NCBI GenBank assembly: GCA_031272615.1
Contig: JAISTL010000246.1
Coordinates: forward strand, 1 to 29,416
Length of the DNA: 29,416 bases
Direction of reading: 5' to 3'
Origin: Methylobacteriaceae bacterium
GTDB taxonomy: Bacteria; Pseudomonadota; Alphaproteobacteria; Rhizobiales; Beijerinckiaceae
The notes under the pieces are model-generated. The model was given only the letters and a program-made list of their open reading frames with translations. It had not been told where the DNA came from and made no database searches. A program made the position numbers and the translations under genes. Positions 7,891 to 15,488 of the stretch are shown piece by piece; positions within the stretch are counted from its first letter, which is position 1, and every line of letters starts with the position of its first letter.

Positions 7891-9401
7891 GCCGCCGCTC
7901 CGTTGGTTTTGTCGTCGAAGGCGACGGCCAATTCAAGAATCTGGTTCTGGGTGGCGGTGCGCGCGTCCAACTCGCCGGTGATGCGCCCTTCACACACGAC
8001 GATGATGCGGTCCGCCATACCGAGAAGCTCGGGCATCTCCGACGATACGAAGACTACGCCGATGCCGTCCTGTTTCAGCCGGTTCATGAGGTGGTAGATT
8101 TCCACCTTGGCGGCGACATCGATTCCCCGGGTCGGTTCGTCGAAAATCACCAGCCGCGAGGTCCGCGCCAGCCACTTGGCGACCACCACCTTCTGCTGGT
8201 TGCCGCCGGAAAGGTTGCCCGCGTTCATCTCCGGGCTCGCCAGACGGATGGAGAGGTCGGCCACCGCCTTGGCGACGGTCTGCTGTTCGGTGCGGCCCCT
8301 GACGACGCCTAAGCGGTCGGCAATCCAATCGAGATTGGGCAGAGAGATGTTCTCGCGGATGGAGAGCCGCGTACACAGCCCGTCTTTCTTGCGGTCTTCC
8401 GGCGCCAGCACGATCCCGGCGCGGATGGCGTCCATCGGGCTGCGGATCACCACCGGTGTGTCATCGAGGGTGAGCTCGCCCGAATCCTTGGCGTCAACGC
8501 CGAAAATCGCCCGGGTAATCTCCGTGCGCCCGGCGCCCATCAGCCCGGCAATGCCGAGAATTTCCCCCTCATAAACCGAGAATCCGACGTTGCGCACCGG
8601 TTTGCCGGCGTTGAGATGCTTGACCTCGAAGATTTTACGCCCGCGCCGGCTGTCGATACGCGGGAACTTTTCCTTGATTTCCCGCCCGACCATGTGTGAG
8701 ACAATCTCGTCCATGGTGGTATCGGCGAAATTCATGGAGGTGATGAAGCGTCCGTCCCGCATGATGGTGACGCGGTCGACGATATGCCTCAGCTCGTCGA
8801 GACGGTGGGAAATATAGATGATGCCGTGGCCTTCGGCCTTGAGCTTGCGGATGATGGCGAAGAGATCCTCGATTTCCCGGGCGGTGAGCGCCGAGGTCGG
8901 TTCATCCATCACCAGAATGCGGGCGTTGACCGACAGCGCCTTGGCGATTTCCACCATCTGCTGCTTGGAAACCGAAATATCGCCGACCACCGTTGCCGGG
9001 TCGAGATCGATGTTGAGTCGGCTGAGCGCCTCCCGGGCAAGGCGGTTCATTTCGGCGTCGGCCAGCGCGCCGTGCCGGGTGATCTCCCGGCCGAGAAAGA
9101 TGTTTTCGGCAATGGAGAGATGGGTGCACATGTTGAGTTCCTGGTGGATCATCGCCACCCCGAGACTCTGCGCCCTGGCCGGGGTGAGATCGTCCACCGG
9201 CTGCCCGTCGATGAGAACGGTTCCGGCGTCGCGGGTGTAAACGCCGCTCAGCACCTTCATGAGCGTGGATTTTCCGGCGCCGTTTTCCCCGAGCAGCGCC
9301 ATCACTTCTCCGGCCTTGAGGTTGAACGACACGTCATCCAGGGCTTTCACTCCTGAAAAAGCCTTGGAAATGTGGTTCATCTCCACAATATGGTCACCCA
9401 T
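7887..9401 (-). CDS. Sugar ABC transporter ATP-binding protein (RbsA family, duplicated ABC domains)
   Basis: 504-residue tandem ABC ATPase that powers ribose-type sugar import. The N-domain has Walker A GENGAGKST (38-46), a degenerate signature ISVSKQQMVEIAKAL, Walker B ILVMDEPTSALT and switch His in ISHRLDE. The C-domain has the usual degenerate P-loop GLMGAGRTE, an intact signature LSGGNQQKVVVAKW and Walker B LVIFDEPTRGID. This asymmetric pattern is normal for RbsA/MglA/XylG. The start is ATG 9401, behind GGAGGAG; the open frame extends further but without a better site. First gene of the importer operon, divergent from the ROK kinase. Confidence 0.93.
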   Translation of the reverse strand: MGDHIVEMNHISKAFSGVKALDDVSFNLKAGEVMALLGENGAGKSTLMKVLSGVYTRDAGTVLIDGQPVDDLTPARAQSLGVAMIHQELNMCTHLSIAENIFLGREITRHGALADAEMNRLAREALSRLNIDLDPATVVGDISVSKQQMVEIAKALSVNARILVMDEPTSALTAREIEDLFAIIRKLKAEGHGIIYISHRLDELRHIVDRVTIMRDGRFITSMNFADTTMDEIVSHMVGREIKEKFPRIDSRRGRKIFEVKHLNAGKPVRNVGFSVYEGEILGIAGLMGAGRTEITRAIFGVDAKDSGELTLDDTPVVIRSPMDAIRAGIVLAPEDRKKDGLCTRLSIRENISLPNLDWIADRLGVVRGRTEQQTVAKAVADLSIRLASPEMNAGNLSGGNQQKVVVAKWLARTSRLVIFDEPTRGIDVAAKVEIYHLMNRLKQDGIGVVFVSSEMPELLGMADRIIVVCEGRITGELDARTATQNQILELAVAFDDKTNGAAA

Positions 9402-9505
9402 GAGCTCCTCCGGCCACGTGTGAACTCTCCGGCGGCGTATATTCAAGAGTCTTCCATCGCCCGTTGCCCGCCGGTTCAGGCAACGAACGGATAGCACTGA
9501 TTTAT

Positions 9506-9518
9506 TGTTTAGTAAACA
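9506..9518. promoter_or_regulatory. Operator-like palindrome, importer side
   Basis: Perfect 13-bp odd palindrome TGTTTAGTAAACA centred at 9512, about 105 bases upstream of the ATPase start. A near copy lies 428 bases away on the kinase side. Likely target of the LacI-type regulator encoded at 10997 (inference). Confidence 0.55.
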
Positions 9519-9933
9519 GTATTATCGCCAATCCTGAACACTTTCCGGTTCATTACGCACCCGGCGCGCCGCGCGCCTTTCCCGGGCAGCGTCTGGCGAT
9601 GTCTTTCGGTAGTATCCGCTGGAATTTCAGGAAATTGCCGGGCGGAGCAGGCATCGGCGCAAGGGGTGTCCGGCCCGTTACGCCCCGCCGGGCGTGGTGA
9701 GTTGTGCACAGTTTCGCGCGCCGCAACGGGCGCGGAGTGAAAGTTATCCACAGGGCGGCTGCCGAATTTACTGAATTCGCCCTCCGGCGGACGTATGAGT
9801 CCCGTCGCGGGCCCCCAAAAACCTGTATGAAAAACAATGCACTGATGTTCCGTAACCCCGGTTCTAAGGGCCGGTCATGAAATTGCGGTGCGAATCTCAC
9901 AAAACAGATGCACTTCGCCCCGGCTTTGTGTAT

Positions 9934-9946
9934 TATTTAGTAAACA
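9934..9946. promoter_or_regulatory. Operator-like palindrome, kinase side
   Basis: TATTTAGTAAACA matches the first site at 12 of 13 positions and shares the TTTAGTAAA core. It overlaps the possible -10 TATTAT at 9931-9936, so a bound repressor could block the kinase-regulator operon. Confidence 0.5.
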
Positions 9947-10035
9947 AATTTGCCGACCCTCCAAAGCGCCCTCCGGCGCGGCGGGTCGCGGGGAAGAACC
10001 AAAGGAAGAATTTACAGGGCGGCGGACGGCACTCC

Positions 10036-10989
10036 ATGTTGAGTCTTGGACTGGATATCGGCGGTTCGAAAACGGAAGCTCTTGTTCTGGATTCCGCGGG
10101 GCAGGAGGTGTTCCGGCGCCGCTACGCCACCGTCAAGGATGACCTCGGCTCGTTTCTCGAGCGTATTGTCTTTGTTATCGATGATGTCCGCGCCGCCCTC
10201 GGCGCCGGTTTCACCATCGGCGTCTGCATGCCCGGGGTCATCGTCACCGAGACGGGCAATGTCAAGAATTCCAATATCCTGGTGTTGAACGGTCAGCCGT
10301 TCCCGGCGATGCTGGAGAACGCCTGCGGCCGGAAGGTGGCGTTTGCCAATGACGGCAACTGTTTTGCCCTTTCCGAAGCCATTGACGGCGCCGGGCGGGA
10401 GTATGCGGTGGTGTTCGGCCTCACCCTGGGCACCGGTTGCGGCGGCGGCGTCGTTTTCCGCCGCACCATGCACAACGGCCGCAACTGCTGCGCCGGGGAG
10501 TGGGGCCATGCCAGCCTGCCGCGCTATACCCCGGAAAAGGACGGCCCGGCGGAGCTCTGTTATTGCGGGCAGTATAACTGTTCGGAGCTGTTTCTTTCCG
10601 GAACCGGTCTGGCACGGCGCTTTCAGCTGCGGTTCGGCCGGGCGCTGACCGCGCCGGAGATTTTTGCCGAATATACCCGCGGCGACGCCGACGCCAGGCG
10701 GCACATCGAACTCTATCAGGACCAGTTGGCCCGGGCCTTGGCCGATGTGGTCAACCTGCTGGACCCGGACGTGTTCGTCATCGGCGGCGGCCTGTCGAGC
10801 CTGCCGTTCCTCTATGACGGGATGAGCGAGCGGATTGCCGCCTATGTGTTCGGCCGCTCGTCGACAACGCCGGTGGTTCCGGCGCGGCACGGCGGCGCCA
10901 GCGGCGTGCGCGGCGCGGCGTGGCTGGGGAGCGGCATCGTTTCGCCGTTATCGTCGCCGCCGGTCTGCGACAACGTCGGCAAGAGGTAA
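10036..10989 (+). CDS. ROK-family sugar kinase
   Basis: 317-residue ROK (repressor, ORF, kinase) protein without the N-terminal DNA-binding domain, so a kinase rather than a repressor. The phosphate-binding motif DIGGSKTE is at 7-14 and the catalytic Asp106 in ANDGNCFALSE. Further blocks are TLGTGCGGGVV, GEWGH (154-158) and the ROK zinc motif C-x-C-G-x3-C-x-E (Cys175, Cys177, Cys182). It probably phosphorylates the sugar brought in by the divergent importer. The frame is open to 9877, but homology starts at ATG 10036 (only a weak GGGCGG upstream). It overlaps no neighbour; the LacI gene starts 7 bases after its stop. The substrate (N-acetylhexosamine, glucose, allose or fructose) is unknown. 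Confidence 0.88.
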   Translation: MLSLGLDIGGSKTEALVLDSAGQEVFRRRYATVKDDLGSFLERIVFVIDDVRAALGAGFTIGVCMPGVIVTETGNVKNSNILVLNGQPFPAMLENACGRKVAFANDGNCFALSEAIDGAGREYAVVFGLTLGTGCGGGVVFRRTMHNGRNCCAGEWGHASLPRYTPEKDGPAELCYCGQYNCSELFLSGTGLARRFQLRFGRALTAPEIFAEYTRGDADARRHIELYQDQLARALADVVNLLDPDVFVIGGGLSSLPFLYDGMSERIAAYVFGRSSTTPVVPARHGGASGVRGAAWLGSGIVSPLSSPPVCDNVGKR

Positions 10990-10996
10990 GCGGGGC

Positions 10997-11980
10997 ATGA
11001 CCAACGCGGTGAGGATTCGTGATATCGCCGTGGCCGCCGGAGTGTCCGCCGGGGCGGTGTCCCGCGCCCTCAAGGGACATGCCGGGTTGTCCGATGAAAC
11101 CCGCGCCCGCATTCTCCAGGTCGCCCGGGAGCAGGGGTATGATTTTTCCCGCCTGCGCAGTGACAAAATCCGCCGTATGCTGTTTCTGCTCCACAAGCAG
11201 CACAATATCGCCAATGCCCAGCTGTTCTATTCGCCGCTGCTGCTGGCGGTGGAAAACGCCTGCCGCAGCCGCGGCATCGCCCTGAGCTTTCTTGCCTTGG
11301 GGCCGACGGACCCGGTGGTGGAACAGGTGCACCGCCACAGCCCGGACGCGTTGCTGCTGGCCGGGTTCTTCGAGCCGGAACTGACGGCGGCGCTGCGCAA
11401 CATGCAAATTCCCGTGGCGCTGGTGGACTCGTGGCTGCCGGACCTGCCGTCGGTCAACCCCGACAATCTCACCGGCGGGTATCTCGCCACCCGGCATCTC
11501 ATCGCCTGCGGCCGCACCCGCATCGCCTTTCTCGCGAGCTCCCTGGCCCATTACAGCATACGGCTGCGGGAAAAGGGATACCGCCGGGCGCTCTATGAGG
11601 CGAAGCTTCTGATTCCGCCGGAATACGAAGCCATCGCTCCGCCGATTCTCGACACCGAGGCGTCGCTCATCGAGGCGATGCGCGATCTTCTGGACCTGCA
11701 TGAACCGCCCGACGCCGTTTTTGCCTATAACGACGCGGCGGCGCTCATCGCCATGCGCACCTGTCAGCAGCGCGGTTTGAAAATCCCCGGCGACATCGCC
11801 TTTGTCGGTTTTGACGATATCCAGGCCGCCGGGATGGTGTTTCCGCCGCTCACTACCATCGAGAACGACCGTGAGCGGCTGGGCCGCGAGGCGGTGGAAC
11901 TGTTTGTCAATCCGGCGGGGGAACGGGATCAGCGCATCGTGCCGGTGCGCCTCATCGAACGCAAGAGCGCCGGGGAATGA
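10997..11980 (+). CDS. LacI-family transcriptional regulator
   Basis: 327-residue regulator. The N-terminal LacI helix-turn-helix is VRIRDIAVAAGVSAGAVSRA (5-24), with GLSDETRARILQVAREQGY after it. A periplasmic-binding-protein-like effector domain follows, showing DALLLAGFF, the dimer-side HLIACGRTRIAFLA and the late blocks FAYNDAAALIAM and AFVGFDDI. AGAGG (10982-10986) lies ten bases before ATG 10997. It is second in the kinase-regulator-Nudix operon and lies beside a sugar importer, so it most likely controls both units through the TTTAGTAAACA sites. Hinge and effector residues look intact. Confidence 0.92.
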   Translation: MTNAVRIRDIAVAAGVSAGAVSRALKGHAGLSDETRARILQVAREQGYDFSRLRSDKIRRMLFLLHKQHNIANAQLFYSPLLLAVENACRSRGIALSFLALGPTDPVVEQVHRHSPDALLLAGFFEPELTAALRNMQIPVALVDSWLPDLPSVNPDNLTGGYLATRHLIACGRTRIAFLASSLAHYSIRLREKGYRRALYEAKLLIPPEYEAIAPPILDTEASLIEAMRDLLDLHEPPDAVFAYNDAAALIAMRTCQQRGLKIPGDIAFVGFDDIQAAGMVFPPLTTIENDRERLGREAVELFVNPAGERDQRIVPVRLIERKSAGE

Positions 11981-11981
11981 C

Positions 11982-12491
11982 ATGAGCGCGGAAAACCCGA
12001 AGATGCCGGAGCGTTTCAGGCCTTATATCGCCACCTTTCTCATCGTTGAGAACAACGGCCGTTACCTGCTGTCGCTGCGCCGCAACACCGGCTACATGGA
12101 CGGCCGGTACGGCCTGGTGAGCGGGCATGTGGAGGAAAACGAATCCGCCGCTTCGGCCTGTCTGCGCGAAGCCCGGGAGGAAGCCGGGCTCGACCTTGCC
12201 GCTACGGACATCGAGCCGCTGCATGTCATGCATCTCGTTGACGGCGTGCGCACCTATGTCTACATCGTCTTCATCACCCGCAACTACACCGGCCCGGTGG
12301 AAAACCGCGAGCCGGAAAAGTGCGGCGGCCTCGCCTGGTTCACCCGTGACGCTCTCCCGGCGAACATGGCCCCCAATATCCGCATGGTGTTCGAACACGC
12401 GTTATCGGGCGCGTTCTACAGCGAGGCGGGGTTTCCCGGGATGGACCCGGTGCCGGGCGAGCCCTGCGCCGCTCCGCCGCTGCGGGCGTGA
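11982..12491 (+). CDS. Nudix hydrolase
   Basis: 169-residue Nudix protein with a perfect Nudix box G-x5-E-x7-R-E-U-x-E-E-x-G-U at residues 48-70 (Gly48, Glu54, Arg62-Glu63, Glu66-Glu67, Gly69). These residues bind the metal that assists hydrolysis of nucleoside diphosphate derivatives. The ATG follows the LacI stop by a single base (TGAcATG), so translation is coupled. The tail (about 145-169) is Pro/Ala-rich and probably disordered. Its place in a sugar operon hints at a sugar-nucleotide or house-cleaning substrate, but the sequence does not say which. Confidence 0.88.
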   Translation: MSAENPKMPERFRPYIATFLIVENNGRYLLSLRRNTGYMDGRYGLVSGHVEENESAASACLREAREEAGLDLAATDIEPLHVMHLVDGVRTYVYIVFITRNYTGPVENREPEKCGGLAWFTRDALPANMAPNIRMVFEHALSGAFYSEAGFPGMDPVPGEPCAAPPLRA

Positions 12492-12504
12492 GCGAAGCGG
12501 TTTT

Positions 12505-12600
12505 GGTGGACGATGTTTACTGACTTTGAAACCCTTTGCCGGCCGGCCATTGCGTCCATCGTGTCCACCAAGTCCACCCGGTCCACCGTGTCCACCAAAA
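12505..12600 (+). repeat. GTCCACC repeat element, copy 1
   Basis: Begins with an inverted unit GGTGGAC, then a core TTTACTGACTTTGAAACCC from 12516. A GGCCGGCC stretch follows, then tandem 9-bp units of the form NNGTCCAYC (one GTCCATC and four GTCCACC units, 12552-12596), ending in AAAA. The core is the same as in copy 2 at 15305-15375 apart from a 4-bp GGCC insertion and a different number of 9-bp units. Confidence 0.85.
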
Positions 12601-12654
12601 AGCGCTGACACCGGGCGTACCTGTTTCGCTGCGCACCCTTCCGACCGGCTGGAG

Positions 12655-15180
12655 TCAATTATGGACAAAAAAGGCTGCCGTTTTCAAGCGGGAGCTTTCG
12701 TCCAGTTTGCGCTGCGCCTCCTCGTCGCCGCCCAGTGCGTCCAGCCACATCTGCGCGTCGGTATCCCCCTGCTCGACGGCCTTTTTGAACCACTCGGCGG
12801 CTTTGGTTTTATCCTCGGGCACGCCCTTGCCGTTGGCGTACATCCAGCCCAAGTTGTACAGCGCTTCGGCATGCCCCTGCTCGGCGGCCATTCTGAACCA
12901 CGTGACAGCGGCCGTTGGATTCTCGGGTACGCCATAACCTAAAAAATACATGCTGCCCAAGCGGAACTGATTTTCGGCAGACCCCTGCTCCGCCGCCTTT
13001 CTGAACTGCTCCGCCGCCAGGCCGAACCACTTGGCGGCTTGGGCGTAATCCTTGGGAACAAAGCGTCCGTACCTGAAGGAGTGGGCCAATCTGTACTGAT
13101 CCTCCGCGTTGCCCCGGTGGGCGCCCAACCAATATCTCACAATTTCGCGACGATACAACTTCCCGGGCATTTCGAACCACTTGACAGCCTCGGATGTGTC
13201 TTCGGGAACACCCTGCCCGAGGTAGTACATAGTGCCTAATTTGACCTGCGCTTCTTCGTCCCCCTGTTCCGCCGCCTGTTTCAACCACTTCACCCCTTCG
13301 GCGGTGTCCTCGGGAACACCCTGTCCGAGGAAATACGCCTCTGCCAGAGCCGACTGCGCTTTGATATTCCCTTGCTCCGCCGCCTTTCGGTACCACTTGA
13401 CGGCTTCGGCTTTATCCACGGGAACCCGTTTATTGGCGGGCATACGGTCCAGCGGGAGTGGCCCTTTGCCGATAACGCCCGCTTCAAGAGCCGAGTTGTG
13501 TCCGGTGAAGTACATATCGCCGAGCTGGTATTGCGCGTCGGCAAGGCCTTGTTCCGCGGCCATCCGGAACCACTTGGCGGCTTCGGCTTCATCTTTGGGA
13601 GTCAACACATGGGAGTATATTTTACCCAGTTTATACTGCGCCTGGACGTCTCCCCCCTCCGCCGCCTTTCTGTACTGCGCCAAAGCCATTCTCTCCCACT
13701 TGGCCGCTTCGACTTTATTCTCCGGTACGTTCCATCCACGCAAGTACATGCCACGGAGTTGAAACTGCGCGTCGGCATCACCCTGTTCGGCCTGCAAAAA
13801 GGCCCGCGCCGCCGCGTCACCTTGTGTGTCGCCATCTTGCCCCGCCGCCTTTCGGAACCATTTCATGGCCTCGGTTTTGTCCCGGGGGACACCCAGCCCC
13901 GAATAATACGACAACCCCAAACGATACTGCGCTTCGGCTTGCCCCTGTTCCGCGGCCTTCCGCAACCATTTTAACGCTTCGGCTTCATCCGCCGGAACGT
14001 CCTCCCCCTTGCGGAACATCTCGCTCACCTGATATTGGGCGTAGGGGGCCCCTTGTATCGCATCATAAAATTGCCGCGCGGAAACATAACCTTGCTTAGC
14101 GGACATCTCCAGCCACTTGAGCGCCTCGGTTTCGGCTGAAGGCCCGACTTGCCCATAGTAATACGCGACGCCCAAATCGAACTGCGCATCGCCGCCCCCC
14201 TGTTCCGCTGCCAGTCTGTACCATTTGATCGCTTCAGTTTTATCCGCGGGCGCGCCCTGTCCATGAAAGTACATGTAGCCCAGCAGATTCTGCGCGTCAG
14301 GATGCCCTTGCTCCGCGGCCCGTCTGACCCAGCCAAACGCTTCGGCCGGATTCTCGGGAACACCCTGCCCGAGGTAGTACATTTCACCCAATCGGAACTG
14401 CGCCTCGGCATGGCCTTGTTTGGCGGCCATTTCATACCACTTGGCCGCTTCGGCTTGATCTTCGGGGACGCCGAGTCCGCCCCAGTACATTTCGCCCAAC
14501 CGGAACTGTGCGCCGACATCCCCGTGCACCGCGGCTTTTCCGTACAGCTCTGCCGCCATCTCATATCGCTTGGCGCTTTCGTATTCATTTTGGGAAACAC
14601 CCGTTCCGGCAGAATACATCCCGCCCAACCGGAACTGCGCGTCTGCGTCGCCGTGTTCCGCCGCCGACCTGTACTGTGCGGCAGCCCTGCTGAACCACTT
14701 GGCGGCTTCTGTGTCATCGGAGGAAACGAACTCTCCCACGTTGAAGTATTCGCCCAATTTGAGCTGCGCGTCCGGGTTGCCTTCCTCCGCATCACGGTAT
14801 AGCTGTACGAGAGCGACCTTCTGCCCCGCCGCCAAGCCGAACCACTTGATTGCTTCGGTTTTATCCTGGGGAACACCTTCGCCGGAGTGGTACGCTTCGC
14901 CCAACCGGTACTGCGCTGCGCGATGCCCTTGCTCCGCGGCCTTTCGGAACCATTGAACCGCTGCGGTTGTGTCCGTTGGAACGTCTTTCCCGGCGGAATA
15001 CCTCAAACCGGCGTCATACTGCGCCACGGCGTCTCCCGCCTGCGCCAGTTTCAGGACCTCTTCGAACGAAAGAGACTCCGTGGCGGGCGGCGGCTCCCGG
15101 GGCACGATTATGACGTGCGCTTGAGCGGCCGGGGCGAACGCGCAGATCAGCAGGATGATGGTCAAAACAAAGCGGTTCAT
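12655..15180 (-). CDS. Secreted Sel1-repeat protein
   Basis: 841-residue protein with a Sec signal peptide (MNRFVLTIILLICAFAPAAQA, cleavage near residue 21) and then about 18 Sel1-like repeats of roughly 36 residues. The repeat consensus is AEAQ(F/Y)RLGxMYxxGxGVPxDxxEAxKW(F/Y)RxAAEQG. Sel1 repeats form alpha-helical solenoids used as protein-binding scaffolds; several are secreted or periplasmic. Some units have inserts (for example after AAGQ, and LEAGVIGKGPLP in unit 13), so the array is old rather than freshly amplified. ATG 15180 has AAGGAG nine bases upstream; the open frame reaches 15426 but only by reading through repeat DNA. It is flanked by GTCCACC elements and convergent with the Nudix gene. 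No catalytic domain is seen; its partner is unknown. Confidence 0.9.
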   Translation of the reverse strand: MNRFVLTIILLICAFAPAAQAHVIIVPREPPPATESLSFEEVLKLAQAGDAVAQYDAGLRYSAGKDVPTDTTAAVQWFRKAAEQGHRAAQYRLGEAYHSGEGVPQDKTEAIKWFGLAAGQKVALVQLYRDAEEGNPDAQLKLGEYFNVGEFVSSDDTEAAKWFSRAAAQYRSAAEHGDADAQFRLGGMYSAGTGVSQNEYESAKRYEMAAELYGKAAVHGDVGAQFRLGEMYWGGLGVPEDQAEAAKWYEMAAKQGHAEAQFRLGEMYYLGQGVPENPAEAFGWVRRAAEQGHPDAQNLLGYMYFHGQGAPADKTEAIKWYRLAAEQGGGDAQFDLGVAYYYGQVGPSAETEALKWLEMSAKQGYVSARQFYDAIQGAPYAQYQVSEMFRKGEDVPADEAEALKWLRKAAEQGQAEAQYRLGLSYYSGLGVPRDKTEAMKWFRKAAGQDGDTQGDAAARAFLQAEQGDADAQFQLRGMYLRGWNVPENKVEAAKWERMALAQYRKAAEGGDVQAQYKLGKIYSHVLTPKDEAEAAKWFRMAAEQGLADAQYQLGDMYFTGHNSALEAGVIGKGPLPLDRMPANKRVPVDKAEAVKWYRKAAEQGNIKAQSALAEAYFLGQGVPEDTAEGVKWLKQAAEQGDEEAQVKLGTMYYLGQGVPEDTSEAVKWFEMPGKLYRREIVRYWLGAHRGNAEDQYRLAHSFRYGRFVPKDYAQAAKWFGLAAEQFRKAAEQGSAENQFRLGSMYFLGYGVPENPTAAVTWFRMAAEQGHAEALYNLGWMYANGKGVPEDKTKAAEWFKKAVEQGDTDAQMWLDALGGDEEAQRKLDESSRLKTAAFFVHN

Positions 15181-15202
15181 CGGACATTTCTCCTTCAGGA
15201 AA

Positions 15203-15230
15203 GGAATATCACGAACTCCTGCCGAGTCAA
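15203..15230 (-). promoter_or_regulatory. Putative promoter of the Sel1-repeat gene
   Basis: On the minus strand TTGACT (15225-15230), a 16-base spacer and TATTCC (15203-15208). This would start the transcript near 15196, just before the AAGGAG binding site. Confidence 0.4.
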
Positions 15231-15258
15231 TCATACCGCCCGCCGGACCGTGATAAAC

Positions 15259-15290
15259 CCGCCGGAGCAGACGGGGGAATGCTCCGGCGG
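15259..15290. repeat. Perfect 11-bp inverted repeat upstream of the Sel1 gene
   Basis: CCGCCGGAGCA / TGCTCCGGCGG with a 10-base loop and no T run. Near-identical direct repeats GGACCGTGATA (15245-15255) and GGACCGGGTGATA (15289-15301) flank it. It lies outside the predicted Sel1 transcript. Confidence 0.75.
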
Positions 15291-15304
15291 ACCGGGTGAT
15301 ACGG

Positions 15305-15375
15305 TGGACATTTTTACTGACTTTGAAACCCTTTGCCGGCCATTGCGTCCATCGTGTCCACCATGTCCACCAAAA
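15305..15375 (+). repeat. GTCCACC repeat element, copy 2
   Basis: Inverted unit GGTGGAC, core from 15313 (TTTACTGACTTTGAAACCC), then one GTCCATC and two GTCCACC 9-bp units, ending in AAAA. Direct orientation relative to copy 1. It shares the exact 17-mer CGTCCATCGTGTCCACC (15346-15362) with copy 1 (12553-12569). Confidence 0.85.
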
Positions 15376-15412
15376 TGCCACCGTGTTCGTTACCCTGCCG
15401 TGACCTTTGCTC

Positions 15413-15444
15413 TCCGGACATTTCACCGGACATTCCGCCGGACA
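15413..15444 (+). repeat. 12-bp CCGGACATT tandem repeat
   Basis: Three units, TCCGGACATTTC, ACCGGACATTCC and GCCGGACA(AAAG). The same repeat returns at 15503-15524 inside the first codons of fic (two units). Confidence 0.75.
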
Positions 15445-15476
15445 AAAGTGTGCGTGATAATCCGCAAAAACTGTGA

Positions 15477-15482
15477 TATATA
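15477..15482 (+). promoter_or_regulatory. Putative extended -10 of fic
   Basis: TGATATATA carries an extended -10 (TG-n-TATATA). A start of transcription seven bases after the hexamer would fall on the A of the fic ATG (15489), so the mRNA would be leaderless. No ribosome binding site is visible before the ATG. No good -35. Confidence 0.4.
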
Positions 15483-15488
15483 ACGTTC

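Larger units (their letters stand above)
9402..10035. promoter_or_regulatory. 634-base divergent control region of the sugar import module
   Basis: No gene-like ORF. It carries two operator-like palindromes (9506-9518 and 9934-9946) and two DnaA-box-like sequences (9702-9710, 9744-9752). The promoters of the importer operon (minus) and the kinase operon (plus) should be here, but no textbook -35/-10 pair is visible. A TATTAT at 9931-9936 that overlaps the second palindrome could be a -10 for the kinase operon. Confidence 0.5.

Noticed and set aside
9402..10035. Replication origin
   Set aside because: Only two DnaA-box-like sites, no AT-rich unwinding region, and none of the genes usual beside alphaproteobacterial origins.
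10778..11983. Long minus-strand ORF (401 codons) opposite the LacI gene
   Set aside because: Shadow of the LacI and ROK genes; low-complexity Arg/Gln/Gly composition and no ribosome binding site.
12552..12600. CRISPR-like array of 9-bp units
   Set aside because: Units are contiguous with no spacers and too short for CRISPR repeats.
15181..15426. N-terminal extension of the Sel1-repeat protein
   Set aside because: The extension translates the GTCCACC repeat (FWWTWWTRWTQW) and precedes a good signal peptide with its own ribosome binding site at 15190-15195.
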